Origin: Sphingomonas tagetis | GTDB taxonomy: Bacteria > Pseudomonadota > Alphaproteobacteria > Sphingomonadales > Sphingomonadaceae | Assembly: GCF_024211275.1 (NCBI RefSeq) | Contig: NZ_JAMLDX010000003.1 | Coordinates: forward strand, 248,001-312,000 | DNA length: 64,000 nucleotides | Direction of reading: 5' to 3' | Shown: in pieces, positions 1 through 8,594 of the stretch | Numbering within the stretch: the stretch's first letter is position 1 | Layout of the letters: the number at the start of each line of letters is the position of its first letter | Position numbers and translations under genes: made by a program | Notes under the pieces: generated by a model | Told to the model about the DNA's origin: nothing | The model's database searches: none | Seen by the model: the letters and a program-made list of their open reading frames with translations, nothing else

Positions 1-1217
1 AGACGGTGCCGATCGACCAGGGCTCGATCTTCGGCGAGGTCGGGCTGATCTCCGGCCGCCGGCGCGGCGCGACGGTGCGCGCGGCGGAACCGACGGTGGT
101 GGTCGAACTGACGCGCACCGCGGCGCTCAAGCTCATCGCCACCGTGCCTGCCGCCGGACGGGCGATCGCGCGCATTTCGATCGAACGGCAGCTGCTTCAG
201 ATCTTCGGATCGGGGCTGACCAGCGAGGATGTCGCCGAGCTGGTCGCACAAGCCGAAGTGCAGACCAAGCGCGCCGGCGAAGTCTTGCTCGCCGAAGGCG
301 ATGACGGCAACGATCTCTATGTCATCCGCCGCGGATCGATGGTCGTCGAGAAGCTGATCGGCGGCAAGCCGGTATTCCTCTCCTATCTGCCGGCCGGCTC
401 CTATGTCGGCGAGATGGCGCTGATCGACCGCGGGCAGCGCACGGCGACGGTCAAGGCGGCGATCAAGTCCGAAGTGATCCGCCTGCCCGGCGAGGCGTTC
501 CTGCGTCTGCTCGAACGCAAGCCGCAATTGCTGGACAAGGCGCTGACCGACATGGCGGCGCGGCGCGACGTCAACGCCTTCATCGAAGGGCGCAAGGACA
601 ATTTCTCCGGCGCGGTCGACCTGTATTCGGAAACCGCGCAGTTTCTGGTCGACAACGGCATCGGCGAAGCGACCGACGTGCTGCTGATCGACGAGAAACT
701 GTGCGTGGGCTGCGACAATTGCGAAAAGGCGTGCGCCGACAGCCATGACGGTCTCTCGCGCCTCAACCGCGAGGCGGGCAAGACGTTCGCGCATCTGCAC
801 GTGCCGACCAGCTGCCGCCATTGTGAGCATCCGCACTGCATGGCAGACTGCCCGCCCAATGCGATCAAGCGCGGGCCGGATGGCGAGGTCGTCATCGACG
901 ACAGCTGCATCGGCTGCGGCAATTGCGAGCGCAACTGCCCCTATGGCGTGATCCGCATGGACAGCGTGCCGCCGCCCAAGCCGTCATTGCTATCCTGGAT
1001 GTTCCTCGGACGCGGGCCGGGACCGGGCGAACCATCGAAGAAGTGGCGCAAGGAGCATGCCGCCAAGGGGCCTGCGCCCAAGCAGGCGATCAAATGCGAC
1101 ATGTGCTCGGGCATCTCGGGCGGCCCGGCCTGCGTCCGCGCCTGTCCGACCGGGGCGGCGATCCGCGTGGCGCCCGAAGCCTTCCTCTCGGTCGCACGGC
1201 TGGCGGACGAGACCTGA
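1..1217 (+). CDS. Tandem cyclic-nucleotide-binding / four-cluster ferredoxin fusion (5' end outside window)
   Basis: The reading frame is open at the left edge, so the start lies upstream. Two Crp-type cyclic-nucleotide-binding domains are seen. The first is partial, with a phosphate-binding cassette at about nt 30-90 (FGEVGLISG then RGATVRA). The second has the same cassette at about nt 405-460 (GEMALIDRGQRTATV). Each keeps the Glu and the Arg that hold the cyclic phosphate. The C-terminal half is a DmsB/HycB-type electron-transfer subunit with four Cys groups at nt 702-735 (CxxCxxCxxxC), 813-851, 906-938 and 1098-1145, enough for four [4Fe-4S] clusters. No membrane segment or signal peptide is visible, so it is cytoplasmic. 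It overlaps the next gene by 1 nt (TGATG), a cytochrome b-like membrane protein that is its likely partner. Inference: an electron-transfer subunit whose activity responds to cAMP or cGMP. Confidence 0.88.
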   Translation, partial: TVPIDQGSIFGEVGLISGRRRGATVRAAEPTVVVELTRTAALKLIATVPAAGRAIARISIERQLLQIFGSGLTSEDVAELVAQAEVQTKRAGEVLLAEGDDGNDLYVIRRGSMVVEKLIGGKPVFLSYLPAGSYVGEMALIDRGQRTATVKAAIKSEVIRLPGEAFLRLLERKPQLLDKALTDMAARRDVNAFIEGRKDNFSGAVDLYSETAQFLVDNGIGEATDVLLIDEKLCVGCDNCEKACADSHDGLSRLNREAGKTFAHLHVPTSCRHCEHPHCMADCPPNAIKRGPDGEVVIDDSCIGCGNCERNCPYGVIRMDSVPPPKPSLLSWMFLGRGPGPGEPSKKWRKEHAAKGPAPKQAIKCDMCSGISGGPACVRACPTGAAIRVAPEAFLSVARLADET

Positions 1218-2092
1218 TGGCATCGACGCCGCGCGCCGCCAGGCAGACCAGCCGCCAGATTTCCACGGACCATGAGGGCTTCCTGCGCCATCGCGGCTTC
1301 CGCTGGCTCAAGCTCTCGGCCCTGCTCTGTCTCGCCGCGCTGGCGGGCTATGTCGCCGCCGATGTCGAACCCCGGCCCAATGGCGGAAGCTGGTATGGCT
1401 ATACGCTCGGGACCATCGGCGCAGCGCTGATCCTGTGGCTGGCGCTGCTCGGCATCCGCAAGCGGGCGATGACGCGCGGATCATGGTCGCTCAAGGCGTG
1501 GACCTCGGCGCATGTCTACCTCGGCCTCGGCCTGATCGTCATCGCCACGCTGCACACCGGCTTCCAGTTCGGCTGGAACGTCCATACGCTTAGCTTTGCC
1601 CTGATGGTGCTGGTGATCGTGTCGGGCATCTTCGGCGTCGTCGCCTATGCCACGCTGCCCGCCGCGCTCAGCGGCAATCGCGAGGAGATGACGCAGGGGC
1701 AGATGCTCGAGGCGCTCAAGGCGGTCGATCGCCAGCTCAACGATGCGGCCCAGCCGCTGTCGCGCGATCACGCCGACTTCGTGCTGTCGGCGTTGGGCGA
1801 GGGGGCGCTGTCGGGCGGGCTGTGGCGGCGGCTCAGCGGCAATTACCGCAACAGTGCGACACAGGCGGCGGTCGATGCCTTCAACCGCATCCACGCCGCG
1901 CACTCGGCTGAGCCAGCGATCCAGCGGGTCGAGGCGCTGCTCCAGCGGCGGCTCGCCCAGCTCGACCGGATGCGGCGGCACATGCGGCTCAAGGCGCTGC
2001 TGGAGGTGTGGCTCTACGTCCATGTGCCGGCCACCTTCGCGCTGCTTGCCGCGCTGACCGCGCACATCATCAGCGTCTTCTATTACTGGTAG
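1217..2092 (+). CDS. Membrane cytochrome b-like protein, quinol/ferredoxin partner
   Basis: 291 aa. ATG at 1217 overlaps the stop of the preceding gene, which fits translational coupling. An N-terminal hydrophilic stretch (about 30 aa) is followed by helices at about 31-50, 58-80, 92-112 and 118-145, a soluble alpha-helical region at about 150-245, and a last helix ending in TAHIISVFYYW. Histidines sit inside or at the ends of helices (AHVYLG, TLHTGF, YVHVPATF, TAHII). Such spacing is typical of bis-His b-haem four-helix proteins, but no named family was recognised with certainty. Its place between an Fe-S protein and a membrane-anchored decahaem cytochrome suggests that it passes electrons across the cytoplasmic membrane. 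The haem ligation is inferred. Confidence 0.75.
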   Translation: MASTPRAARQTSRQISTDHEGFLRHRGFRWLKLSALLCLAALAGYVAADVEPRPNGGSWYGYTLGTIGAALILWLALLGIRKRAMTRGSWSLKAWTSAHVYLGLGLIVIATLHTGFQFGWNVHTLSFALMVLVIVSGIFGVVAYATLPAALSGNREEMTQGQMLEALKAVDRQLNDAAQPLSRDHADFVLSALGEGALSGGLWRRLSGNYRNSATQAAVDAFNRIHAAHSAEPAIQRVEALLQRRLAQLDRMRRHMRLKALLEVWLYVHVPATFALLAALTAHIISVFYYW

Positions 2093-2102
2093 GCGGGCGC
2101 GG

Positions 2103-3794
2103 ATGGCATTCAGGCTGCGAACCATCGAATTCACCGCGGACGGACGCAGGATCGTCCGCGACCGCGACGTCGAAACGGCCAGCCTCACCATCGGCCGCTC
2201 GGCGGAAAATGACATTCACCTCCCCGATCTGGCGGTCGAGCCGGCTCATGCGACGCTCGAGGATCGCGGCGGCGGCGAGCTTTATGCCGCTGCGGCCGGG
2301 ACGCTCGGCTTCGCGGTGGATGGCAGGACCGTCCGCGCCGCCGAGATCGACGGCGGCAAGGGCGCAGAGCTGCGTTTCGGCAGCTATCGCATCGCCGTCA
2401 GCCTCGATACCGACCGCACCCCGCTGCTCACGATCGAGCAAGCCGAGGGCATGACCGACGAACTAGACGAGAAGCGCGGATTTTCGCTGGCGGGACTGCT
2501 GCCCGGCAAGCGCCCGATGTCGTGGCTGCTCGCGCTGTTGGTCGCCGGATTGTTCCTCGCGCTGCCGATCGCCAGCAGCCTGATGCGCGATCCGGCCAGG
2601 AAGCAGACCGTTGCCGGCGACGCCAGCTGGAGCACCGGCAAGCTCAGTCTCGCGCACCACGCGCTGGAGGGCAGCTGCGAGTCCTGCCACGTCCGCCCGT
2701 TCGAGGCGGTGCGCGACGAGACCTGCCAGTCCTGCCACAAGGACGTGCACGGCCATGCCCCGGGCGCGCGGCTGGCGGTGGCGATGGGTGAACCGCCGAT
2801 GGGCGGGAAGCTCCTCCGCTCTGTCGCGCATGCCTTTGGCAAGCCCGGGCCGGGCGCGTGCACGGATTGCCACACCGAACATGAAGGCCCGACGCGGATG
2901 GAGCCGGCGCGGCAGGCGATGTGTGCGGATTGCCATGGCACGCTCGACCGCCGCTTGCCCGACACCCGGCTCGGCAACGCCGCCGATTTCGGCAAGCTGC
3001 ATCCGCAGTTCAGCCCGGCGGTGGCGGGCAGCGCGAAGCGGGTTTCGCTCGACACCGATCCGCGCGAGGACCCTGGCTTCGCCTTTTCGCACAAGCTTCA
3101 TCTCGACAAGCTCGGCGGGGTGGCGCGGATGGCGGCGAGCATCGGCGCGGAACGCGATTACGGCTCGAGCGGTCTGGTCTGCGCCAACTGCCACCGCCCG
3201 AGCGAGGACGGCGTGCGCTTCGGCAAGGTCGATATGGAGCGCGATTGCGAAGGCTGCCACAGCCTCGCCTATGACCGCGTCGGCGGAATCTTCCGCCGGC
3301 TGCGCCATGGCGATGTCGATCAGATGGTCGCCGATTTGAGCGTGGCGCGCGCTGAAAATCCCGTCGTCACCGGACGCCGCCGGCCGGGCCGTTATGCCGC
3401 GCAGGGCGCCTATTATGCGGACTTCCGAAGGCCGGCGAGCGGCATGGGGCTTGCCCGCCGCGCGCTGTCGCGCGACGGCATTTGCGGCGAATGCCACGCC
3501 CCCGATTTCTCGGGCGGACGCATGTCGGTGATGCCGGTGTCGCAGGTGACGCGCTATATGGCGCATGGCTGGTTCGACCATAAGCCGCACAAGCAGGAAA
3601 GCTGCACCAGCTGCCACGTGGCGGAGAAGTCGGCATCCTCGTCCGACCTGCTGCTGCCGGGCATCGCCCAGTGCCGCGCCTGCCATCTCGGCGAGACCGC
3701 CAGCGCTGCCAAGGTTCCGTCGAGTTGCGCGATGTGCCACTCTTTTCACCCGACGGGGCAGGCGCCGATGAGCGCATGGAACAAGAAGCTGTGA
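2103..3794 (+). CDS. FHA domain - TM - periplasmic decahaem c-type cytochrome
   Basis: 563 aa. Residues 25-100 form a forkhead-associated (phosphothreonine-binding) domain with the signature GRSAENDIHLPD at 31-42 and the conserved His of VEPAHATL. Residues 140-161 are one transmembrane helix. The rest carries ten CxxCH haem motifs: CESCH (192-196), CQSCH, CTDCH, CADCH, CANCH, CEGCH, CGECH, CTSCH, CRACH and CAMCH. The topology implied is cytoplasmic FHA, membrane anchor, periplasmic cytochrome. FHA domains bind Thr-phosphorylated partners, and joining one to a decahaem cytochrome is unusual. The gene starts 10 nt after the cytochrome b-like gene and precedes the phosphodiesterase gene, in one operon. 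It probably accepts electrons from the membrane protein. Confidence 0.9.
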   Translation: MAFRLRTIEFTADGRRIVRDRDVETASLTIGRSAENDIHLPDLAVEPAHATLEDRGGGELYAAAAGTLGFAVDGRTVRAAEIDGGKGAELRFGSYRIAVSLDTDRTPLLTIEQAEGMTDELDEKRGFSLAGLLPGKRPMSWLLALLVAGLFLALPIASSLMRDPARKQTVAGDASWSTGKLSLAHHALEGSCESCHVRPFEAVRDETCQSCHKDVHGHAPGARLAVAMGEPPMGGKLLRSVAHAFGKPGPGACTDCHTEHEGPTRMEPARQAMCADCHGTLDRRLPDTRLGNAADFGKLHPQFSPAVAGSAKRVSLDTDPREDPGFAFSHKLHLDKLGGVARMAASIGAERDYGSSGLVCANCHRPSEDGVRFGKVDMERDCEGCHSLAYDRVGGIFRRLRHGDVDQMVADLSVARAENPVVTGRRRPGRYAAQGAYYADFRRPASGMGLARRALSRDGICGECHAPDFSGGRMSVMPVSQVTRYMAHGWFDHKPHKQESCTSCHVAEKSASSSDLLLPGIAQCRACHLGETASAAKVPSSCAMCHSFHPTGQAPMSAWNKKL

Positions 3795-3807
3795 CCGGGA
3801 GGATGCC

Positions 3808-4656
3808 GTGCTGATCGCGCAGGTGACCGACATCCATATCGGGTTCGATCCGGGCAATCCGGACGAGCACAATATGCAGCGCTTTCGGGCGGTCCTGCAG
3901 CGGCTGACCGAGGGTCCGAACCGGCCCGACCTGTTGCTCCTTACCGGCGATTTGACGGAGCATGGCGACGCCGCGAGCTATGCCCGGCTGGCCGGCGCTC
4001 TGGCCGGCTGTCCGTTCCCGGTCTGGCAGATGGTGGGCAATCACGACGCGCGGACGCCCTTGCTCGCCGCCTTTCCAGACACGCCCTCGCAAGGCGGCTT
4101 CGTCCATTATGCGATCGAGGGCGACGAACTGCGCGTGCTGGTGCTCGACACGCTGGAACCCGGCCGTCACGGCGGCAGCTTTTGCGACGCGCGGGCGACA
4201 TGGCTGGAGGCGCAGCTCGCCGCCCGGCCCGATACGCCGACACTCGTCGCCATGCACCATCCGCCGCTCGAAACCGGCATCGCCTGGCTCGACAGCGATG
4301 CGCGCGAGCCGTGGATCGCCCGGTTCGGGGACGCGATTGCCGGGCACAGGCAGGTCAAGGGGATCATCGCGGGGCATCTGCATCGTCCGATCCATACCGC
4401 GTGGAACGGTGTGCCGCTGGTGGTGTGCATGTCCACCGCACCTGCCGTCGCGCTCGATCTCAACCCCATCGATCCGGGCCTTCCCGACGGGCGCGACATG
4501 ATCGTCGACGAGCCGCCCGGCTATGCGCTGCATCGCTGGGACGGGGAGCGGCTGGTCACGCATCTGGAAAGCGTCGCGCCGCATCGGGTGCTGGCGCGCT
4601 ATGACGAGGCGATGCAGCCGGTGGTGCGCACGATCATGGCCGAGCGGCCCGGCTGA
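3808..4656 (+). CDS. CpdA-like calcineurin-type phosphodiesterase
   Basis: 282 aa, GTG start preceded by GGGAGGA. It shows the full metallophosphoesterase metal-site set: D8-x-H10 (TDIH), D48 (TGDLTEHG), GNHD (77-80), a His in AMHHPP, and GHLH near residue 190. Length and motif order match the 3',5'-cyclic-AMP phosphodiesterase CpdA group. No signal peptide, so cytoplasmic. It is the last gene of an operon that begins with a cyclic-nucleotide-binding ferredoxin and lies 11 kb from an adenylate cyclase. Removal of cAMP to reset that circuit is therefore the most economical role. Other cyclic nucleotides or phosphodiesters remain possible. Confidence 0.87.
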   Translation: MLIAQVTDIHIGFDPGNPDEHNMQRFRAVLQRLTEGPNRPDLLLLTGDLTEHGDAASYARLAGALAGCPFPVWQMVGNHDARTPLLAAFPDTPSQGGFVHYAIEGDELRVLVLDTLEPGRHGGSFCDARATWLEAQLAARPDTPTLVAMHHPPLETGIAWLDSDAREPWIARFGDAIAGHRQVKGIIAGHLHRPIHTAWNGVPLVVCMSTAPAVALDLNPIDPGLPDGRDMIVDEPPGYALHRWDGERLVTHLESVAPHRVLARYDEAMQPVVRTIMAERPG

Positions 4657-4661
4657 CCGCG

Positions 4662-7600
4662 CTATCTCGCGCGCCACACCGACATATCGACCTGATCGCT
4701 GACCTTATAGGGAATGCCGCGCCGGTTGAGGAACAGCCGCTCCATTTCCGGGCGCTTGAAGGGGCGCGAGCCAAGCCGTCCGAATACGGCGATCTGGCCG
4801 CCGGTCTCGTCCACCGCACGGTCGCGGTCGAGTCCCTTGGATAGCGACAGCGCCGGTGACGGCGTCCGCGCCCAGGCGATCAGCTCGGGCCGGGGCGCGG
4901 GCGAGAAGCCGTAGAAATTGGGCTGGCTGGCGGGCGAAGTGAGTTGAAGCACCTTGAGGCCATTCCGCCCGTCGGCGACATAGGCGAACAGCGACGCGTT
5001 GGCACTGCCGACGATGACGTCCTGCGCATCATTGAGCTGCCCGCCGAACGTCACCTTCTGGTCGATCCGCGGCGCGGCGGGCCGGGTCATGTCGACGATC
5101 ACCAGCCCCTCATTGCCGCCTGCGACATAGGCATAGGTGCGCGCAAGATAGAGCCGTCGCGCATCGGCGAGCGATACGGTGCCGGACGGCACCGCGACCG
5201 GGTTGCGCAGGTTGGTCACGTCGAACAGCTTGAGCCCGTCGCGGTCGGTCACCCAGAGATAGCGGAACTGGATCGCGCTCGCCCGCGCGTCGGCGAGCGG
5301 CCGTACCGCGGCGAGGCGCGGTTGCAGCGGGTCCTTAAGGTCCACCACCACCAGCCCCCGGTCGGCCGTGATATAGGCGACCTCACCCGCCAGCTGGATA
5401 TGCCGCGCGCCCTTCAGCACGCCGTCCGGGTTCCAGGTGACCGCACGCTTCAACTTGTTGTTGCGAAACTCGCCATCGGCGAAGGTCTCGACATTGACGA
5501 GGATCAGACCCTCGACGCTGTCGGTGATCGCGGCATAGCTGTAGATCGGCAGGAACGGCTGCTCCTGATTGATCCGGCGCAGCTCGGGCGTGCTGCGCAG
5601 CGGGTTGATCGCCTGATTGGTCGGCAGCGCCATGCAGGTCGCGTTGGTCGTGCCGACATGCGCGTCCTGCCCGAGCGGCGAGAAGGGGGCGGACACGACC
5701 GCGTCGGACACGCCCTTGTTCGCGACGGAGGCGATGTCATAGACGCGAAAACCGCCGCGCCCCTCGGCCACGAACATGTATTCGCCGCGCATCTGCAGGC
5801 ATCCGACCTTACCGCGCGTGCCCTGCACGATGTTGCGGAATTCCTCGGCCGGCCGCGTCTCGCCCGATAGCCGGCGGTCGAAGGTCTTGCCCCGCGTCCA
5901 GTTCTTCAACTCGCGCCCGTTCCGCTCGACGTGCGCGTAATAATAATCGGGATAGGCATAGCGATGCAGGTAGGAGCCGAGCACGGCTTGCGGCTCGTCC
6001 CATTCAGTCACGCGCACTGCCTCGAACCCGCCGTCGAGCCCGGTCCACGCATTCATCCCCACAAAGTTGACGAAGTTGGTCCCGAGCAGCAGCAGCTGCG
6101 CCATGATCGCGTTGTTGTCGTCCGCGCGACTCAAATGGCAATCGGTGCAGGTCTTGGTCTCGGTCAGCCGCACCGTGTGCGGGAAATGCGGCGCGAAAGC
6201 CTGCGACGAGAAACCGATGCCGCTGATCGGCTGCTGCTGGATATAAATGCGCTCGCGGTTGACGTTGGTCGATGACAATATCAGCGCGGAGGACGAGCGG
6301 ACGGGCGCGATCTGGTTGCCCTTGGTGGTCTGGTGGCGGCCGAGCTGGAACATCTCGTCGCGCGCGACCTGCGGATTGTACGTCGCGAAGTTGCGCGTCT
6401 CCTCGCCCTCGAAATGGTGGGTCGAGCTTTTGACGTTGGCCTCGATCGGCAGGTGGCAGCCGCCGCAACTGGTGGTCCAGCTGGTGTGGCAGCTGAAGCA
6501 GGCGAGTTCGGTTTCGCCATGGGCGCGGTCGCTTTTCGGCACGCCCGGGCCAAAGGCGTAGCTGCCGTCCTCCGCGCCGGACCGGCTCATCAGCTTGGCG
6601 CGCGCCGCCTTGGCGTTGAAGGTGGACGAGGTGCGGTCGACCGCGTCCTTGACCAGGCTGACCTTCCACACCAGCGCGGGATCGACGATCGAGCGCTGGT
6701 AGAGCGCGCGGCGGCCGGACTCGTCCTCCATCCACTCGAAGCGTCGCTGCCCGTCGGGGTTGCGCAGCAGCGCGAGATCGTTGCCCTTGGGCGGCGCGGC
6801 CGGGCCAGAGGTCAGCAGATTGGGATAGGCGTCGGCGGTGCCGTGGCAGTCCTTGCAGCCGATCTCGACCGCATTGGCGACCTCGCCATAGATCAGGCCA
6901 TTGCCGTGGCTATCCTGCGAGAAATGGCAGTCGGCGCATTGCAGCCCTTTCTCGGCGTGGATGTCCATCATATGGACGGTCTTGCCGGGGTTGGTGCCGG
7001 GGGGCACGAACTTGCCCTCGCCGCGCCTGCGCCATTTTTCGGGGTCGTCGGGCGAGACGATATTACCGTCCTTGTCGAGCAGATTGCCTTGCCGGTCCCG
7101 CTTCAGAATCGCGCGGAAATTCCAGCCATGGCCGTGATAGTCGGCGAACTGCGTGTCCTTGAGGCCGGGGTTGAGGTCATAGACGTTGCGCAGGAAATCG
7201 GGGTCGCCCCAGTTTCCGCGCGGCGCGGCGCCTTCGGGGTTGCGGTCGGTGACTTCGCGGACTTGCGCCGCGGTCGGATATTTCTGCCGTTCGGGCCACA
7301 TCGCCGGCGCATCGGACTCATAGTCCCACATCGTATAGCCGAGATAGGTGTTCACGAAGCTGTTGGGCTGGTGCATGTGGCAGCTCATGCACTGCGCGGT
7401 CGGGATCGCGCGGGTGAAGACATGCTGCAGCGGGTGACCGCGCTCCTTCTCTTCGCCGCCCGATTTGAGCGCGCCGTGCGACATCTTGCCGGCGATGGTC
7501 GGGTCGGACGTGACCGTCTGCCCGTCGCGGCCATGTTGCGCATAGGTCAGGCTGTGGCGCGGCTCGCGGTCATTGGCATAGATGACGTGGCAGCCGGTGC

Positions 7601-8594
7601 AGCCGGAATTCCGGTAGTCACCCGGCTGCTCGTTGGTGCCCATGAACCACATCAGCGGGTCGTTCAGGCGCGTCTTGTGGATGTTGAGCACCGGAATCGC
7701 GACGCGAAGGCCGGTGCCGGGACCGCGGCTGGATTGCTTGAGGTCGGGGCGGCCGGGTTCCTCCAGCCGCTGCACGCTGCCGGTCGGATTGGGCAGTCCG
7801 ACCTCGGCGAACTGGGTGCCGATATTGCGCCCGCCGCGCTCGAACACGCGGAAGATGTCGCCGGGCGGGATCACGTTCCAGCGGGGCAGCGGATAGAGCG
7901 CGGCCAGCGCACCACGGTTCTTCTGGCCCTCGGTCAGCTCGCCCGGCGGATCGCCGGGCGAGACGAGCTTCGCCGGCTCGCCACTGGCTGTGTAGGCTTC
8001 GCCGAAGATGTAGTTTTTGTAGGGGATGATCCCGTTATTATAGGCGGCCCCGCCCCATAGCATCGCGCCTGTCGCCATCAGCGAGCGCTCCGCGGCCTCG
8101 ACCACCGGCATGTGGCAGGCGCCGCAGGATTCGCGCGCGACGCGATAGTCGCCGGGATTGACGAAGCGCACGAACTCGGGCGCCTCGCGGTTGAGCAAGG
8201 TGTAGGAACGCTGCGGATTGGCCGAGGACGGATAGTGCCAGCTCTTGGGATAGCGCGGCAGGACATGCGCCTTCTCGCGCGCTGCGACATAGGCCGGATG
8301 GTCGTGCGGCAGGCTGGCATCGCCTGATACCGCCGCATTGCCGCCATGGCAGTCGGTGCAGCCGAGCCGAATCGCCGATGACATATGCATCGTCGGGGCG
8401 TCGGTCTTGATGTGGCAGCTGTTGCAGCCCGCCGACTTGGCGTCGGCCTCGGCCAGACTCTGCAATGCGGGCGCGGGCGGGGCCTTCACATAGACGCGCT
8501 TGACCGGCTTTTCCGCATCGCTCGCGAGGATACTGGTCGGCAACACCAGCGCCGCGAGGCCGAGCAGCGGGAGGAGGCGCCAAAGCCGCCGCAT
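4662..8594 (-). CDS. Secreted decahaem cytochrome with C-terminal LVIVD-type beta-propeller
   Basis: 1310 aa. ATG at 8594 overlaps the upstream gene's stop by 1 nt (TGATG) and is followed by a signal peptide (MRRLWRLLPLLGLAALVLP...). The N-terminal ~800 residues carry ten CxxCH motifs (CNSCH, CTDCH, CGACH, CTGCH, CMSCH, CADCH, CKDCH, CFSCH, CGGCH, CTDCH). The C-terminal ~450 residues consist of repeated strands of the type GLxVVDLxxPxxPRxA and GLVIVDMTRPAAP, the LVIVD beta-propeller repeat. It is the last gene of a six-gene leftward operon, behind an outer-membrane beta-barrel gene, so it is probably periplasmic or surface-exposed and linked to the barrel. Function (terminal reductase, conduit or sensor) cannot be read from sequence. 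Confidence 0.87.
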   Translation of the reverse strand: MRRLWRLLPLLGLAALVLPTSILASDAEKPVKRVYVKAPPAPALQSLAEADAKSAGCNSCHIKTDAPTMHMSSAIRLGCTDCHGGNAAVSGDASLPHDHPAYVAAREKAHVLPRYPKSWHYPSSANPQRSYTLLNREAPEFVRFVNPGDYRVARESCGACHMPVVEAAERSLMATGAMLWGGAAYNNGIIPYKNYIFGEAYTASGEPAKLVSPGDPPGELTEGQKNRGALAALYPLPRWNVIPPGDIFRVFERGGRNIGTQFAEVGLPNPTGSVQRLEEPGRPDLKQSSRGPGTGLRVAIPVLNIHKTRLNDPLMWFMGTNEQPGDYRNSGCTGCHVIYANDREPRHSLTYAQHGRDGQTVTSDPTIAGKMSHGALKSGGEEKERGHPLQHVFTRAIPTAQCMSCHMHQPNSFVNTYLGYTMWDYESDAPAMWPERQKYPTAAQVREVTDRNPEGAAPRGNWGDPDFLRNVYDLNPGLKDTQFADYHGHGWNFRAILKRDRQGNLLDKDGNIVSPDDPEKWRRRGEGKFVPPGTNPGKTVHMMDIHAEKGLQCADCHFSQDSHGNGLIYGEVANAVEIGCKDCHGTADAYPNLLTSGPAAPPKGNDLALLRNPDGQRRFEWMEDESGRRALYQRSIVDPALVWKVSLVKDAVDRTSSTFNAKAARAKLMSRSGAEDGSYAFGPGVPKSDRAHGETELACFSCHTSWTTSCGGCHLPIEANVKSSTHHFEGEETRNFATYNPQVARDEMFQLGRHQTTKGNQIAPVRSSSALILSSTNVNRERIYIQQQPISGIGFSSQAFAPHFPHTVRLTETKTCTDCHLSRADDNNAIMAQLLLLGTNFVNFVGMNAWTGLDGGFEAVRVTEWDEPQAVLGSYLHRYAYPDYYYAHVERNGRELKNWTRGKTFDRRLSGETRPAEEFRNIVQGTRGKVGCLQMRGEYMFVAEGRGGFRVYDIASVANKGVSDAVVSAPFSPLGQDAHVGTTNATCMALPTNQAINPLRSTPELRRINQEQPFLPIYSYAAITDSVEGLILVNVETFADGEFRNNKLKRAVTWNPDGVLKGARHIQLAGEVAYITADRGLVVVDLKDPLQPRLAAVRPLADARASAIQFRYLWVTDRDGLKLFDVTNLRNPVAVPSGTVSLADARRLYLARTYAYVAGGNEGLVIVDMTRPAAPRIDQKVTFGGQLNDAQDVIVGSANASLFAYVADGRNGLKVLQLTSPASQPNFYGFSPAPRPELIAWARTPSPALSLSKGLDRDRAVDETGGQIAVFGRLGSRPFKRPEMERLFLNRRGIPYKVSDQVDMSVWRAR

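Noticed and set aside
923..1216. 98-codon extension of the cytochrome b-like protein
   Set aside because: Runs over the ferredoxin domain in another frame; ATG 1217 coupled to the stop is the natural start.
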